The notes under the pieces are model-generated. The model was not told the origin of the DNA. It ran no database searches and saw only the letters and a list, made by a program, of their open reading frames with translations. Positions 11,641 through 42,300 of a stretch of 64,000 nt of DNA are shown here, in pieces. Location of the stretch: NCBI GenBank assembly GCA_021613335.1, contig JAJTWR010000359.1:305001-369000 (forward strand). The letters run 5' to 3'. Within the stretch, counting starts at the first letter, position 1; each line of letters begins with the position of its first letter. This stretch comes from Whitmania pigra (Eukaryota > Annelida > Clitellata > Hirudinida > Haemopidae). The position numbers and the translations under genes are program-made.

Positions 11641-12779
11641 AAATGCTTTCTAGTTTGCAGACCCCCGGTTATTTTCAATATTCAATATTGAGTTCCTCTG
11701 GGTGTTCATTTGAGTGATTTACTTTTTGTTCTTTGATTAAATATTTATTAAATGTATCAAATATTTATCAAATATCTATGAAATATTTATCAAATATCTA
11801 TTAAATATTTATTTACCCGTAATTAGGAATGTTTGGCAATATTTAGTAATACTTAGTACTATTTAGCAATAATTGAGAAAAGCTTGATTGATGAAAGTTT
11901 GTAACTTTTAAACTTTTTTCAACTCAAAACAATTTACTATAAAAGATTGGACTTCGGGAATAATAAACATAAAAAAATTATTTTAATTAAAAATTATATA
12001 TAATGTAATGGAAAATAAATACATAAACTTTAATATAAAAACAAACACATATAACATAATTATTTATAAAATAATTACATGTAGAATAATTACATATAGA
12101 ATAAATACATATAAAATAATTATATAAAAAATAAAAATAATGTCGAGGGAGTTGAAATGACAAGTGGTGAGTTGTTGAAATGCTTCCTTTATTTCCTTTG
12201 AAACTTCCTTCAATCGATGTTCCTTTGTGATTCTTTTTCAGATTTAATTTCATTTTTATGGTTTTTATTTCATTCTTTTTATTTTATTTGATTTTTTATT
12301 TTATTTTTTTATTTAATTTCTTTTTAAATTTTTTCTCATCATTTCAAAGTTTTGTTTGCCAGACGAATGCAGCTTTAAGATCTCCGATGAACTCAGTGAA
12401 GCGCATTTCCTGATTTTTAGCACGAAAAATTTTAAATCGATATTTTTACATTAAATATTTAAATTGCATCCTTAATTGCCACGATTAACTTTCATTTATT
12501 GAACGATATATTCTCGATTTTGAAAACTTATTGAAGAATAATCTTGTGGCATCTTAAGATATGATCTTAGTTATATTACGTAATAATATGCTAAACATAA
12601 TACTATAATGTTATGTTATCTTTTATGTAATAATTGCATAATTATCGTGGATCTGCGAAAAACGTGAAATGTTTTTGCCAGCCTCCTTTATTTCTTGTTC
12701 ATTTTATCGATTGTAATTATTTCTTATTTCTTTCTCGATTTTGAAGAAACATTCCAAGCAATTTTAAAATAAAGATAAT
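11641..12779. other. AT-rich spacer with short tandem pieces
   Basis: AAATATTTATCAAATATCTAT repeats at about 11745-11810, an ACATATAGAATAATT-type repeat at about 12060-12130 and T-rich sequence at 12270-12330. No gene seen. Confidence 0.5.
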
Positions 12780-13013
12780 TTCCCTTCGAAATCTCAAACC
12801 CTCTTCGTCATCTGGACCTGATGGTATTACAAATAGTCTCCTTAGAAACTGTGCTGCTGGGCTTTCCTTACCACTCTGCCATATATTCAATTTTTCTCTC
12901 AATATGCATGAAATACCCCTTCATTGGAGCTCAGCTTATATCACTCCAATCCACAAAAAAGGTTCCACATCGGATCCAGGAAATTACAGACCAATATCAC
13001 TAACATCTTGTAG

Positions 13014-13415
13014 GTGATCAATAAAGACATACTGAATTACCTTCAGGCAAACAACCTTACATCTTCTGATCAATATGGTTTTATGAATTTGAGGTCAACA
13101 TGTACTAATTTGATTGAATGTACCAATGACTGGTCAATTTCATTGCAACTCCATCAGGGCTCTGATATTATATACTTTGATTTCAAAAAGGCTTTTGACT
13201 CAGTGTCTCACCTAAAATTGCTAATAAAACTTCAAGCTTATGGAATTTCAGGCAATCTATTTTTGTGGATAGAGAGGTTTCTAGCAAATAGAATTCAAGC
13301 TGTTAAGGTGAATGGGCAATTATCCAACAATAAAAATGTGACCAGTGGTGTGCCTCAAAGGAGTGTACTGGGTCCTACGCTTTTCCTTATTTACATAAAC
13401 GATGTTGTGGATTAA
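13014..13415 (+). pseudogene. LINE reverse transcriptase core fragment
   Basis: 133-residue frame with RT motif A (YFDFKKAFDSVSH) and the GVPQRSVLGP block, where the usual GVPQGSVLGP glycine has become arginine. It stops at VVD just before the FADD motif, which is in another frame about 30 bases later. Belongs to the 12.78-14.33 kb element. Confidence 0.88.
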
Positions 13416-13741
13416 CACACAACTCCGTCAAATACAAACTCTTCGCAGATGACATCAAGCTATACTCAACATCATCATCTCTCCACAGCTCTTCCTCACA
13501 AACTTCTTTCGACAGGTTGGTGTTATGGAGCGAAAAATGGCAATTACAAATAGCCTCCAAGCTTCCATTAAAACAACGGGGGCAGCACTATGCCCAACAA
13601 ATACACAATCTGCTCACGTCCCATATCCTTCACAGACAATATACGTGACCTTGGTGTCCTCATCAATAGTAAACTCATCTTCAAAGCCCATATCAACAAC
13701 ATCATTCATAAGGCCTTTGTCAGAATACGCCTAATCCTCAA

Positions 13742-14200
13742 ATGCTTTCGTTCAAGGACAAGCAAATATTGACCAGAGCGCATTGCACCTATGTTCGACC
13801 AATCCTCGAATATTGCTCCCCTGTCTGTAGCCCCATAACTATGCAGCTCATAACAAAGATCGAGCGAGTTCAAAGGTTTTTCACAAGGACTATGCCAGGT
13901 TTACGAAATCTACCTTATATGAACAGACTTCAAAAACTCGGACTCAAGACACTGGAACACCTCATCCATGATTTATGCCTCTGTCACAAAATGTTACACA
14001 TCATCCCCAAACTCCCCGATTTCCTGTTATCTCGCACACGTGGTCGTACCCTCCGTCTACGCCATGAAAAGTGCTCAACTACTCACAGGCTCCATTTCTT
14101 CAACAACCGAATCGCGACACCATGGAACTCTCTACCCTCAGATATTATTAGCTCCACAACTCATAGTCGATTTAAGACCTGCATTCCAACACTGACTTGA
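13742..14200 (+). pseudogene. LINE ORF2 C-terminal fragment
   Basis: 152-residue frame carrying the post-RT C-terminal region of a jockey-like LINE: RPILEYCSPVCSP, IERVQRFFTRTMPG, NRLQKLGLKTLEH and RIATPWNSLPSDII. The stop codon is natural and is followed by a short 3' UTR. It is in a different frame from the RT core upstream. Confidence 0.85.
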
Positions 14201-14529
14201 AAAAGTTTCTAACAATTTAATTGACTTAAATTTGGTATATGCACTTTATATGTACAGATTGTATGACACAAATTTGTATTAGCGGTCACTTGTGGCCCTC
14301 TTTTTGGTTTCAATAAATAAATAAAAAATAAACAAATAAAAAATAACTCAAAACATTTTATAATAAAAAATAATTCCAAACATCCATCATTTCTTGAAAG
14401 TCCTTTTATTCTTGTGAGAATATTTGTCTGAGTTGTTGATGTGAACAGGAATTTAAATTATTTTAAAACCAACATTTGTCAGGGGCATCAGTCAGATATG
14501 ATTTTCGGGAGCAACAATGAGATGAAAAC

Positions 14530-14868
14530 ATGGATGGATGGATGGATGGATGGATGGATGGATGGATGGATGGATGGATGGATGGATGGATGGATGGATG
14601 GATGGATGGATGGATGGATGGATGGATGGATGGATGGATGGATGGATGGATGGATGGATGGATGGATGGATGGATGGATGGATGGATGGATGGATGGATG
14701 GATGGATGGATGGATGGATGGATGGATGGATGGATGGATGGATGGATGGATGGATGGATGGATGGATGGATGGATGGATGGATGGATGGATGGATGGATG
14801 GATGGATGGATTGGATGGATGGATGGATGGATGGATGGATGGATGGATGGATGGATGGATGGATGGAT
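14530..14868. repeat. (TGGA)n tetranucleotide, about 84 copies
   Basis: Uninterrupted TGGATGGA array except for one extra T near 14811. It reads as Met-Asp-Gly-Trp on plus and Ile-His-Pro-Ser on minus in every frame. The open frames are artefacts. Confidence 0.98.
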
Positions 14869-15464
14869 AAATAGATTAAGAATGGACGGAGAGTGAAAAC
14901 AATAGAGAGTTAAAGGCATATCTCTGCTGATTTATTGGACATAGCAGTCTCCTGATAATAGTTTTATAAATAATATAATTTCATTACTTCCTCGATGCGC
15001 CTCGTTTATTTTCTTCTGAATAAATAAAATATATTCAAATGAGCGATAATAATAATGATATTAATATGGATAGCCCAGATGAAATTATTGCACGATTTGA
15101 TAATAGAAGCGGAATGTTCTTTAAAGGTGAGGTGTGAATCAAAAATAACACCGAGGAGCTTGAGGGTAGTAGAGGAAGGAAGGAGGGTGCCAGCGATGCT
15201 TATAGAAAGAGGAGGCGACAGAGTTTTGAGGCGAGTGGGTGTGCCAATAAACATAATTTCAGATTTCTGAGGATTCAGTTGGAGAAAGTTAACGAGATGC
15301 CAATCATTGATGGCATCCGTGCACTTCCTCAAATTCTCGAGTTGATCTGAAATGTTATGGCTGGAAAGAATAGAGCAAAAACTTGTGTCATCGGCGTATT
15401 GATGGAAGGATATGTTGAAGTTAAGAATAATGTTAGACAAAGGTGAAGTATAGGTTGTGAAAAG

Positions 15465-16469
15465 CTAAGGTCCCAAGACAGAGCCTTGAGGAACACCGGC
15501 GAGTAGTTCAACTGGAGGGGAGGAGTGATCGCCTAGTTTTACATATTGGGTTCTGTTGGAAAGGTAAGATTGTAGCCAGGAGAGTGCTAGGCCATTGATT
15601 CCAAAGTCAGACTGAAGTCTCTCCAATAATATCTGGTGGTTTATGGTATCAAAGACAGCCGAGAGGTCGAGTCCGACCATCACAGCGCAATTGCCCTTGC
15701 CACAGATGTCGGTGAGATTGTTGAAGATGTGTGAAAGGGTTGTTTCTGTAGAGAAACCAGGTCTGTAGGCAGATTGGAGAGAAGAGAAGTTAGAGGATGC
15801 TGTGATATGAGGTCGGATTCTGGAGAGAATGAGTCTTTCTAGCAGTTTTGACATGGTAGAAAGGTTGGAGATGGGTCTGTAATTGGTAGGCAAGCTTGGA
15901 TCGAGGCTTGGCTTTTTTAGAAGGTGAAGGACTTGGGCCCTCTTGAATATGGCCGGAAAAGTGCCAGTACTGAAAGAAACGTTTGCTAGTTTAGAGAGGA
16001 TTGGGGATAGAATTAGAGCGAATTTCTTGAGAAGAGGAGTAGGGAGAGTATCGAGATGAGATGACTTGTTGGGCAGTGAGTGAATAAGCTTGAGAACCTC
16101 TTCCGAAGACACAGGTTTTAGGACTGAGATTGGGGTGCCTGAGAATTGCCTGGCTGGAAAAGATAAGATGGTCGATGAGGCGAGGGTGCTGGCGATTGAT
16201 TCATGGATTTTGGTAATCTTCGAGATGAAAAAAGAGTTAAAAGAATTGACCAAGTTTGAGCACTCATCGTCGGTATAATATTGAGGAGGACGGCTGTGAA
16301 GCAATTTGTGAAGAGAGCGCCACATGGAACGGGGATTTACATCAGACTTGAGTTCTTCCTTGATGGAGGAGGCCCTTGAGTTTAGGATTGCAATCTTGGC
16401 TGTTCCCTTGGCGGACTTGTAGAGTTGCCTGGCGACGTCATTGCGTTGACGAAGATAGCGACGTTCCAA
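15465..16469 (-). pseudogene. LINE reverse transcriptase
   Basis: 334-residue frame. N-terminal linker contains RSMWRSLHKLLHSRPPQYYT and then RT blocks: PTNYRPISNLSTMSKLLER, SAYRPGFSTETTL, the motif A region VGLDLSAVFDTINHQILL (the usual K-A-F-D is A-V-F-D) and LLAGVPQGSVLGP at the C-terminal end. The frame breaks there. Motif C (QYADDTSFC) lies in the next frame at 15006-15440, which continues INDWHLVNFLQLNPQKSEIM. Confidence 0.92.
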
Positions 16470-16511
16470 GCGCCGGCAGTTTTTCTTTGCCTCGATTGCT
16501 TCATGAGAGAG

Positions 16512-17202
16512 CTAGTAATTAGGTTGGTGACCGACACGAATGGAAAACTTCCTGATTGGGGCATGTCTGTCAAGGAGCTCCTCTAGAGATTTATGGACCT
16601 GTGTGGCGAAGCCGTCAGTGTCGAGATCGCTGATTAGGAGTTCTTCAGAAAGGCGAAGTAGGTCTTCCTCAAAATCGTCCAAGTCGATTCTTCTGAGGCT
16701 ACGGCAATGAATGATACGGGTGGAGGGGGGAGGTTTGTCAATAAAGATATTGCAGGAGATGAGATGATGATCAGAGTAGGTGACTTCATTTATTTCTATA
16801 CTGGAGACGAGGCTATCGTGTGATGATAGGGTGATGAGCAGATCTAGCGTGTGGCCTTTGGAGTGAGTTGGAGAAGTTACATGTTGGAGGAGTCCATGGG
16901 AGTCGATCAATTTATCTAGATGTTCATCAATGATGGAACCTGAACCAGGGGCGTTGAAGTCTCCACAAATGATGAAGGGTAGGTTGTGGGAAGAAATAAA
17001 CCCGATGAAGTCTTCAAACTCTTTTAAGAAAGATGACGTGGCCAGGTGGACGATATAAGGATGATATGATGAAGGATGTCTTGCGGTTGTTGAACTTGAG
17101 GTGGAGGCCTTCGAATTCAGCATGAGCAGGAGATCCGATGTTGGTGGACTTTAATTCATGACGTGAATGACAGCTATGCCACCTCCGCGCTTTAAAATTC
17201 AT
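16512..17202 (-). pseudogene. LINE apurinic-like endonuclease
   Basis: Two overlapping frames (17014-17202 and 16512-17123) hold the APE-type endonuclease that nicks target DNA for target-primed reverse transcription. Visible motifs: IISSLYRPPG, the catalytic-region block FIICGDFNAPG, and the terminal SDHHLISC with the catalytic His. The N-terminal part (ARRWHSCHSRHELKS) is in a separate frame, so there is a frameshift near 17100. Confidence 0.9.
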
Positions 17203-17210
17203 TTATAATA

Positions 17211-20200
17211 TAATTTCATTGCATGTCAAAAATATTTCGCACACTTATAATTATTTGATTAAATTAAAGTTTTAAATGACATTCATGTTCCATACAATTA
17301 AATCATGTTGGAAATATTGCAAGCAGCCATGTTCAAATGTCATCTGCCAAATGCAACAAGATGCTCTTGAAAAATGAATTCATGCGTCAAAAACAATCGA
17401 TTTATTTCAACCAATTTATTTTTCGCAAACAAAATGCAATTCTTAAAAATGTTTTTCTTTCGCTAAAAATTCTTTCACTCCTGCGTGGGCAATCTCACTG
17501 AGCATCCTTGAATGAACCACACACTCAGGCCAGTATCCATCAGTTGATGATATTTCATCTAATGTGCCATGTAAAATACTAACTTTTTAGTGTGATATGT
17601 AAATAGTGCTTCCAAAAAATTATGTTTCAAAGTTTATAAAATATTATTTTCAAATTTATTAAGAAATCTAAAAAAAGTGTTTTTGATGTTCCCAATATTG
17701 GCTAACGTCAATAAGAACAACGAAAGTATAATAATGTGACACAAAATATTTAATATGAAATTATATTTTGATTTATTTCTATTATTAAAAAAATCGTATG
17801 TCCATCGAAAACATTTTTTTATGAAATTTGTTTCCAGCTTATTCCAGGATGTCCAGGTGGCATTTTCCAACGTTGATTTAGAATTAAATTGTTTTCCATC
17901 TTTGTAGACCTTGACAACACATCGTCGAGCATTTTCAATTGGAATGAGGTTAGGAAAACGAGTTTGTCGACTGAAAACCTTCACGTTTCTCTCTTAAATA
18001 AAAGTCTTTGTCAGTTCGGAAGCAAGGATTTGAAAGTTATACTGATGCTATAAGTAATTACACCCATATGTTCACTTAGCAAAAGGCTGGAGTTTACTTT
18101 TCAAAACTTTAATTTAAGCTCCTGAATCTTTCTTTCCAAAGTATAAAAGCTAGATCGGTGAGTACATCTTGTGAAACTCCAGCTTCATAATTTCTGTAAC
18201 AAAAATGACTCTTTTTTGAGGTTTTGCCAATAAAACTGATAAACATCAGGTCCATCTGGATTGATTTTTTTTTTCATCAAAAAAAAAAAAAATTACACTG
18301 TTTCAATCTTCCCTATTGTTGACAATGTTTGGGTTCAATAAAATCTTGCAACCTTGTGATGTTTTTGCAGAGCATTAAATACTTTTTATATGTCAAAATC
18401 CTGCTTGAATTATACTAATTTAATAATATATTCTTAAGTTTATTATTATTTTAATAATAATAATTATTATATAAAATCAAGAGTTCATGTTCAAAGCGGT
18501 GCGATTGGATGGTATATCATGCATTTTGGTTGGATAAAAAAGTACATCAAGCATTGGATGAATCCATAAATGCATAAAAAGATCCTTTGTAACCAAGATG
18601 AGTATAACTTATTTTAAGATACGTAAACTTTCTAAATAAAATTATGCTTTCAATAAATTAAATAAATTATATAATTTAATTTTTAAGGCGTTTAAACTTA
18701 ATTTTTTAATTAATAATTTGATTTTGTTTTTATGAATAGTAACGACGGCAGTATCTACGATGTTAAAAATGAAAAGTAATAAAATTAATACTTATTTATA
18801 TTAATTATGCATTAAATTTATGAAATGATATTTGATTCATTGACCTATGTCAAAATGCATCCATTATTTCCACTTAACTAAATAAAATAAATACATTTAC
18901 ATAAAATACATCATAATTTCAAACTAAACATTAATAACATAATATTAAGCTTTAATTAGTTACATTCGTTGAAATTGACAATTAGGTACATCTATGCAAA
19001 TGCCAAAGACACATGCTGAACTTATTTTTAAACCAAAACATTGCCTTGATAACAGATGCGTGATGAAGTTATAATTACAAAAAAGAAAAATAAATGAAGA
19101 AACAAAATCATTGCATTCCGTAAATCGCAAACAAGTCTCATTATTTATCACGTGCAATTGCACACATCCTTAAACATTCATGAACACACAAACATACATC
19201 TTCGTAGGCCCACGAAAAAAGCCCATATTTCCAACTGGGTATTGCAAAGTCACGTGGACCTCTAAATTCCACCCGATTGGCCTCTTAGCTCCTCCCCTTG
19301 ATAGCGTTTTGAAAGCTGGAATTTCATGGTTGTGAAAGAAAATCGGGTAAATTCGTCCAATTAGTGGCAAATGAAATGTTAAGGAGTAAAATATGACTGC
19401 CCATTGTTTATCGAACGCACAAATTCCGGCATGGCTTTGCTTATTTGATTTATTGACCTTGAGTATTTTCTCTTCTTTACACTCGAACATTTCTGCTTTT
19501 GTTAGGAAGGGTGGTATGAAAAGTTAAATAAAAATAAAAGTGAAAACGTAATGGCATCGATATTCTTATACTTTCCATACAAACATGGCGTAAAAAGGCA
19601 GACTGAGCGATAAACAACCGTGGGAGGTTCAGATTTAGGGGTTGCAGGCAGCATCAGATGTGCCAAACGTTCTTTATGCTTCTTTTTTATATTTTTTTAT
19701 TCATTTTTATTTTTTTTTATTTCTTTGTATTCAATTTTATTTATTTTTATTCATATTTTTTATTTTTATTTATTTTTATTTTTTTCTTATTCATTTTTAA
19801 TTATTTTAAAATTTTTTATTCAGTTTTATTCATTACGTGTTTGTTTTTTGTTTCTTCTGTCTCCTCTGAAAAACTTTCAAAAAGAATTTTTTCAAATGAG
19901 CAGTTGTTGCAGTTGATTCTGTTGAAAAATTTCAAAACTTAAAAACAAACTTCGTTTCAACATCGCACACGGAATGCCTGCTGATTGATGAATTGTTGAT
20001 TATTCTGAATTTGAAACATTTCAAATTGCTTCAGCATTTAATGCTCGTTTTGAAATTGCATTTTACATAATTTTCACTAAATATTCTCATATAACAACTT
20101 TCGGATTAAATAAAGATACAATAATAAAATTACAATTATCGTATTATTATTACGCAAATATTTGTGTCGGATTTTTATTATTTGTTGACAAATGTTTAGC

Positions 20201-21425
20201 GAGTTCGTTAATCCAAATATATATTTCGTTAACACTAAAAATATTAAAATAGCTAATAAACTGTACAAAATACAATAAAAATTTAAAGATTTGATGAAAT
20301 CAATAACATTATTATAATTATTAATTTCAATGTGAATTTTAATTATTTAAATCAGCCTCGGAAGGTGCTCGCACGTGTCACTAAACGCTTCCGACTTAGA
20401 CACTGGACTTAGAACAAATGGATTTGGTTTTCCATTCACTAATTTATGTTCAAATTAACATAACAACTTCCATGTCCTAATTAACATAACAACTTCTGCT
20501 TCCTAATTAACATAACAACTTCATCCATTTCCTTCACGTCACAAAATGCTGCGGAAAGTTTAATTTCTCCTCCTCAATTTCAGATGAGGCCACGTAGAAG
20601 AAGTTAAAAATTAAGTTGAATTTGAAAAAAGCTAAAAAAATTGATTCCGAAATTTTCTAAAAATAAATTGCAATTCTAGAATCTGAAATGAAGAATAATC
20701 GAGATCGAAAATTAAAATTGAAACGAAAATTTGAAGGAAAATTCAAGAACTTTCAGAGAAAATGTTATGAAAGAAGCTGAAATGTTGAAAACTTATTTCC
20801 CCCTTTCACTCAAATCTTGGACACTTCATCATTCGAGATGTTATGAGAAGTTTAAAAAATCATCCATATTAGTTTCCAATTTGTTTCGGTTAGCAATTAA
20901 TGATATCAATTTGTCTTTATCACTGCAATAACAATTTGCATATCATTCATGTTTTTCCTTCCAGTGGTTCGAGGAGAATATCGTCAATCAGCGACGAATA
21001 ATTTATGCTAATTAATCAGACGTTAATTATCTTAAATACGTTAAAGACGTTAAATATTTAGGAAAAAACATATCCTCCCGAATCTATCATTAGACATTAA
21101 CATCATATTTTAGATTACATTTAGTATTCTATTTAGTATTTCATTTGAAATTATATTTTGAATTACATGTTGGATTGCATTTTGGAAGTTTTTGGATGCA
21201 ACATTCATGTTAATTCTTATCTCTGTTGGTGTCATAAATTGAAGAATTTTCATCTCAAGATCATATCTAACATCTTCTCCACAATTCTCGCAAATTGCAG
21301 AAAACCATTCACTCGCTGTCTGACCTTGCATTTTCTCTGGACGTTAGGTCTATAAAAAAATAAAGTTTTACGTTTAAAAACCTTTTTATATTTTCACCAT
21401 TCAATATTTTTAATTCTATTTTCAG
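17211..21425. other. AT-rich spacer, no supported gene
   Basis: No splice-bounded coding block recognised. A minus frame at 17634-17984 (MKVFSRQTRFPNLIPIENA...) and another at 19170-19490 show no domain. T-rich low-complexity at 19680-19815. Unseen 5' exons of the gene at 21.4-39.0 kb could lie here. Confidence 0.45.
20450..20527. repeat. Three tandem copies of a 26-27-bp unit
   Basis: AATTAACATAACAACTTC is repeated three times with short spacers (CATGTCCT, TGCTTCCT). Confidence 0.9.
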
Positions 21426-38983
<17,558 letters not shown>

Positions 38984-39236
38984 AATAGCATTCCTACCTT
39001 AGGCTACCTCCTCATACAAAATTATTGCTCGTTCAACAATTTTCACTCATATTTTAGACAAAATATTTAATGTATGAAACGCGCGATTATGAATTTTACA
39101 TTCTTTATTGAAGTCATTGAAATAATTAATGCTGAAGTGAAATCAATTTTAAGATTGTTGCTTATTGATCTTGAGTGACGATCATGGTAAATTGTTCTCT
39201 CTCAAATATGTCTTTCCACAACAACACCAAGTAAAT

Positions 39237-39304
39237 CAAAAAACCGAGTCCACTCGGTATGATAAGAAGAAGAAGCATTACGTACAGACCATCAAATCCA
39301 TTAA
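39237..39304 (-). CDS. Terminal exon of the Ig gene: hydrophobic tail
   Basis: Acceptor TTACACCGCAG, phase 1. It has 21 complete codons ending in TGA at 39239-39237. A +1 shift at the T5 run (39239-39243) would open a further 24 codons (LVLLWKDIFEREQ...), so a single-base sequencing or assembly error would turn this into a transmembrane anchor with a cytoplasmic tail. Confidence 0.6.
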
Positions 39305-42300
39305 CTGCGGTGTAACAAATTGTAACATTTGTAAGCAAATAAAACTGTTTTTATTTTAATTTTATAAATTTATAATTCTAATTAACTTTTATTTGAAATT
39401 AATAGAAATATGGTAAACTTACGATGTTCGATGTAAACTGTAGACTTAATGCCCGAGCATAAAAAATTACTGAATATAACTTTGCAAGTGTACTCTCCAA
39501 TAAAGTAAACAGATATACGACTGGTATCTAGTTCGGTATCATGGAGGTCCTTGTAGGGGTATATCCACTGGACTGAGGGAGTATAAGTGCTTGCCAGGTT
39601 AAGTTTGCATTCTAAGACGTCGTTAAATTGTATCATGCTAGCCTCGCTTGGCAGGTACACTTGGATGTCTTCGACACATTCTAAGCGATTAGGAATCGTT
39701 GTTAACCTTAATTATTTAGTTACGTATGCATATTTAATGATATTCAATTATTTTTTATTCGTTGTTAAAATATAGCAAATCATTACAGAAAAAATCAGAA
39801 TGCTCCTATGTAATTGACCATGAACTTTTGAGTGAAAAAAGCAACCAAACCCACAAATGCAACGACGCAAAAATGCCAGAATTTTGTGAGTCAAAAATAC
39901 CAGAATTTTGTGAGTCGCTAAATTAAAAAAAATCAACGAAAGAAAAAACAACATCCGAACATTTTCAACATTCAACGTGGAAGACAATTTGTACAACAAT
40001 CACAAAATGTAAAATGTGAAATTGTAAAAACAATTAAGAAATGGACGATGATTTTAGATATTGGATTTTGCAATAAGACAAGGTCCTAATGACTCCGTCG
40101 AAAACGATGACTTGCCAAAAGTTTAAAAAAGGTAAGCGATTAATGAATTTTATTCAAAGGTTAAAAGGTTAAAAAAGATTCAAGACATCTGTTTTCAAAT
40201 CAACCTTAAGAGAGTTGTAAAAGTGCAAACAAATATTGGTGGAATCAACAAGACAGGTTAAACAAACAAAAAAGTGAATAACTGCATACACTTTAACTGT
40301 ATAATTTAAGCTACAATGATACGTAGATACAGATAGACTGAAATTAACTCATCTAACTGTAATGATGCAGCTTTGGTCTACTATTTCAAACCTCAAATTA
40401 TTAATGCTATTCATAATAAAATTAACCTACTTTTATTATATTTATTAACATACTGCTGATTTAATGCCACATTCTTAATTTTAATTGTTTTCTTTCATTC
40501 ACTTTATTTCATTTTATTTTATTTGACTGCCTTTGAATGTTATAGTGCGTTATGTTATCTTAACATACTAGAACTTAGGATAAAAAAGGCACTTTAAATA
40601 TTTGCTGAATGAATTGAATTGCATTATATTCTCGTATTATGGGCTAGACCAGGGGTTCCTAACCTTTTTGCTCCCTTAAAGGACAAAATGTGGTCCACGG
40701 CCCCCCTATCAAAATTTTTCAAGAAAAAAAGTAATGAACAATAATTTACTGTCAAAAAAGAACTATACGATTGTTCACAAGTAGATGGAATCTGGGCTTT
40801 GATTTTGACAGGGCCACTCTCATGTCATCTTTTGCATCAAGTTTGTTTCGCGATTTTGTTTTGATTGTCAGCAGGGTTGAAAATCCAACTTCACAGAGGT
40901 AGGTTGTCACAAAAGGAATGATGGATGCCATGGCTCTTTTGGCTAGAACTGGGTATGGTATCAGCACCAAAAGTCAGCCAAACTCTTGACCTGAAACTCC
41001 CTCTTTAGCAACTCTTTGTGCCTCAGATCAATGAGATCATCTTTAGCCAAGTCCTGATCATCCATACTTTCCAAATTGACCAAAAATGGATTCCTGACCC
41101 AGACATCATGGGGCTGCAACTTTTTCGTAATAAAGTAGTCATGAAATGATGCCATCAGAGTTCCTAGGTGAGTCAAAATGTCGCCTTTAAGAGAAGCTGG
41201 CATGGTGCCAGCTGCATCCAGACTGGGTTGCAGAGACTCTTCTAGTCTTGGAAAATTGGCAAAATTGTTATTCTCCACTCATCTGATCCACAGGGGCAGC
41301 TTCTCCAGAAATAAGCCTAGTTTCTCACCAGCATCAATAACAGTCATGTTAGGACCCTGAATCTTAGTGTTAAGTTCATTTGCATGGTGAAAATGTCAGC
41401 CAAATATGCCAGTGATAGGCTGAATTCTGACAGACAAAATATAATTTCAAGGTCACTCTATTTCTCTTATAAGAACATGGACACCTCAATATGCAGTTCC
41501 ATTAGTCGGCTGAAAACCTGCCCTCTGGACATCCACCTGACGTCAGTATGAAAAAGCATGACTTCAAAAGGAGCACCAACCTCCTTGCAGAGTTCCTTCA
41601 AAAGTCTGTGGTTTGTCGCTCTTGCACGGATGTAGTTCACCACCTTTACTGCTGTTGACATCACCTCTTTCAATCCATTTGGAAGAGTTTTTGTAACTTC
41701 ATTTATATAGTGCCATATGCATAGCGTCAGAGGCGCTTCTTGTAACCATTTATATAGCGCTCCTACCCAAGGACGCTGGAGGCAGTGCAGGCTGGGTTTC
41801 GAACACGACACATTACGACTGTTGCCATTACCGCCGTATGCAGGCACGTAACCCATTCGGCTAAGCTGCACGCTTTGCTGTAAGGGCATATCGATAGAGC
41901 ATGCAATGAGTGACAGTCACATGAGGCGCCTCTGCTCTGACCAAAGCTACAAAACCGGATTGGTTTCTGAGCATTGCTGGTGCTCCATCAGAGCAAATTG
42001 AGCTGAATTTCATTCTCCAGTCATCAAAGTCCTGTTCTGTAAAGAAGTCCACGAGAGCATGCAAGACATCCTGAGCTTTTATTGTGGTGAGTATTGGATG
42101 GCAGAATAGAAATTCTTCTTTGATTGATCCATCACACACATATCTCACAAACACCAGAAGTTAGCTGCACCGAACAACATCAGTAGTCTCATCCAATTGC
42201 AGGCTGAATGAGTAAGGACTGGCCTTCATCTCTGAGGTCACCTGTTGAAGGATGTCAAAAGACATGTCATGGATTCTTGACTGGATGACATTATTGGAGA

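Larger units (their letters stand above)
12780..14330 (+). mobile_element. Jockey/CR1-like LINE, 5'-truncated
   Basis: Second LINE family, plus strand. The RT begins mid-domain at about 12795 (SSSSGPDGITNSLLRNC) and continues ITPIHKKGST and GNYRPISLTS (to about 13010). After a frame change it reads IIYFDFKKAFDSVSHLKLL and SGVPQRSVLGPTLFLIYIND (13014-13415), then the motif C sequence FADDIKLYS (about 13442-13468). C-terminal blocks DNIRDLGVLINSKLIFKAH (about 13636-13690) and RPILEYCSPVCSP (about 13799) follow, ending with a stop near 14200. The 3' UTR ends in an AATAAATAAATAAAAAATAA-type tail at 14312-14345. Frameshifts separate the blocks, so it is inactive. Confidence 0.9.
15055..17210 (-). 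mobile_element. CR1/L2-like LINE with APE endonuclease and RT
   Basis: Minus-strand LINE, truncated at both ends. Order on the minus strand: endonuclease (17202 down to about 16510), linker, RT (16469 to about 15465), then a post-motif-C segment (15440-15060). The C-terminal domain seen at 7.6 kb is absent, so the 3' end is lost. Three frame changes show it is dead. Same family as 7.57-8.28 and 51.77-51.97 kb, since all share FKEHSASIIKS-type or LELFKR-type residues. Confidence 0.92.

Noticed and set aside
11415..11717. Leu-Asn-Lys and Ile-Lys-Phe repeat proteins
   Set aside because: A nine-base minisatellite keeps every frame open; no other coding sign.
14441..14919. Overlapping 110-151-residue frames of Met-Asp-Gly-Trp or Ile-His-Pro-Ser
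   Set aside because: Product of the TGGA array in every frame.
19170..19490. 106-residue minus frame
   Set aside because: No family features and no exon borders; a possible repeat fragment, but nothing supports a gene.
39162..39304. Transmembrane segment plus 24-residue cytosolic tail for the Ig protein
   Set aside because: My first reading assumed six T residues in the run; there are five, so the frame stops at 39237-39239. Kept only as an alternative.
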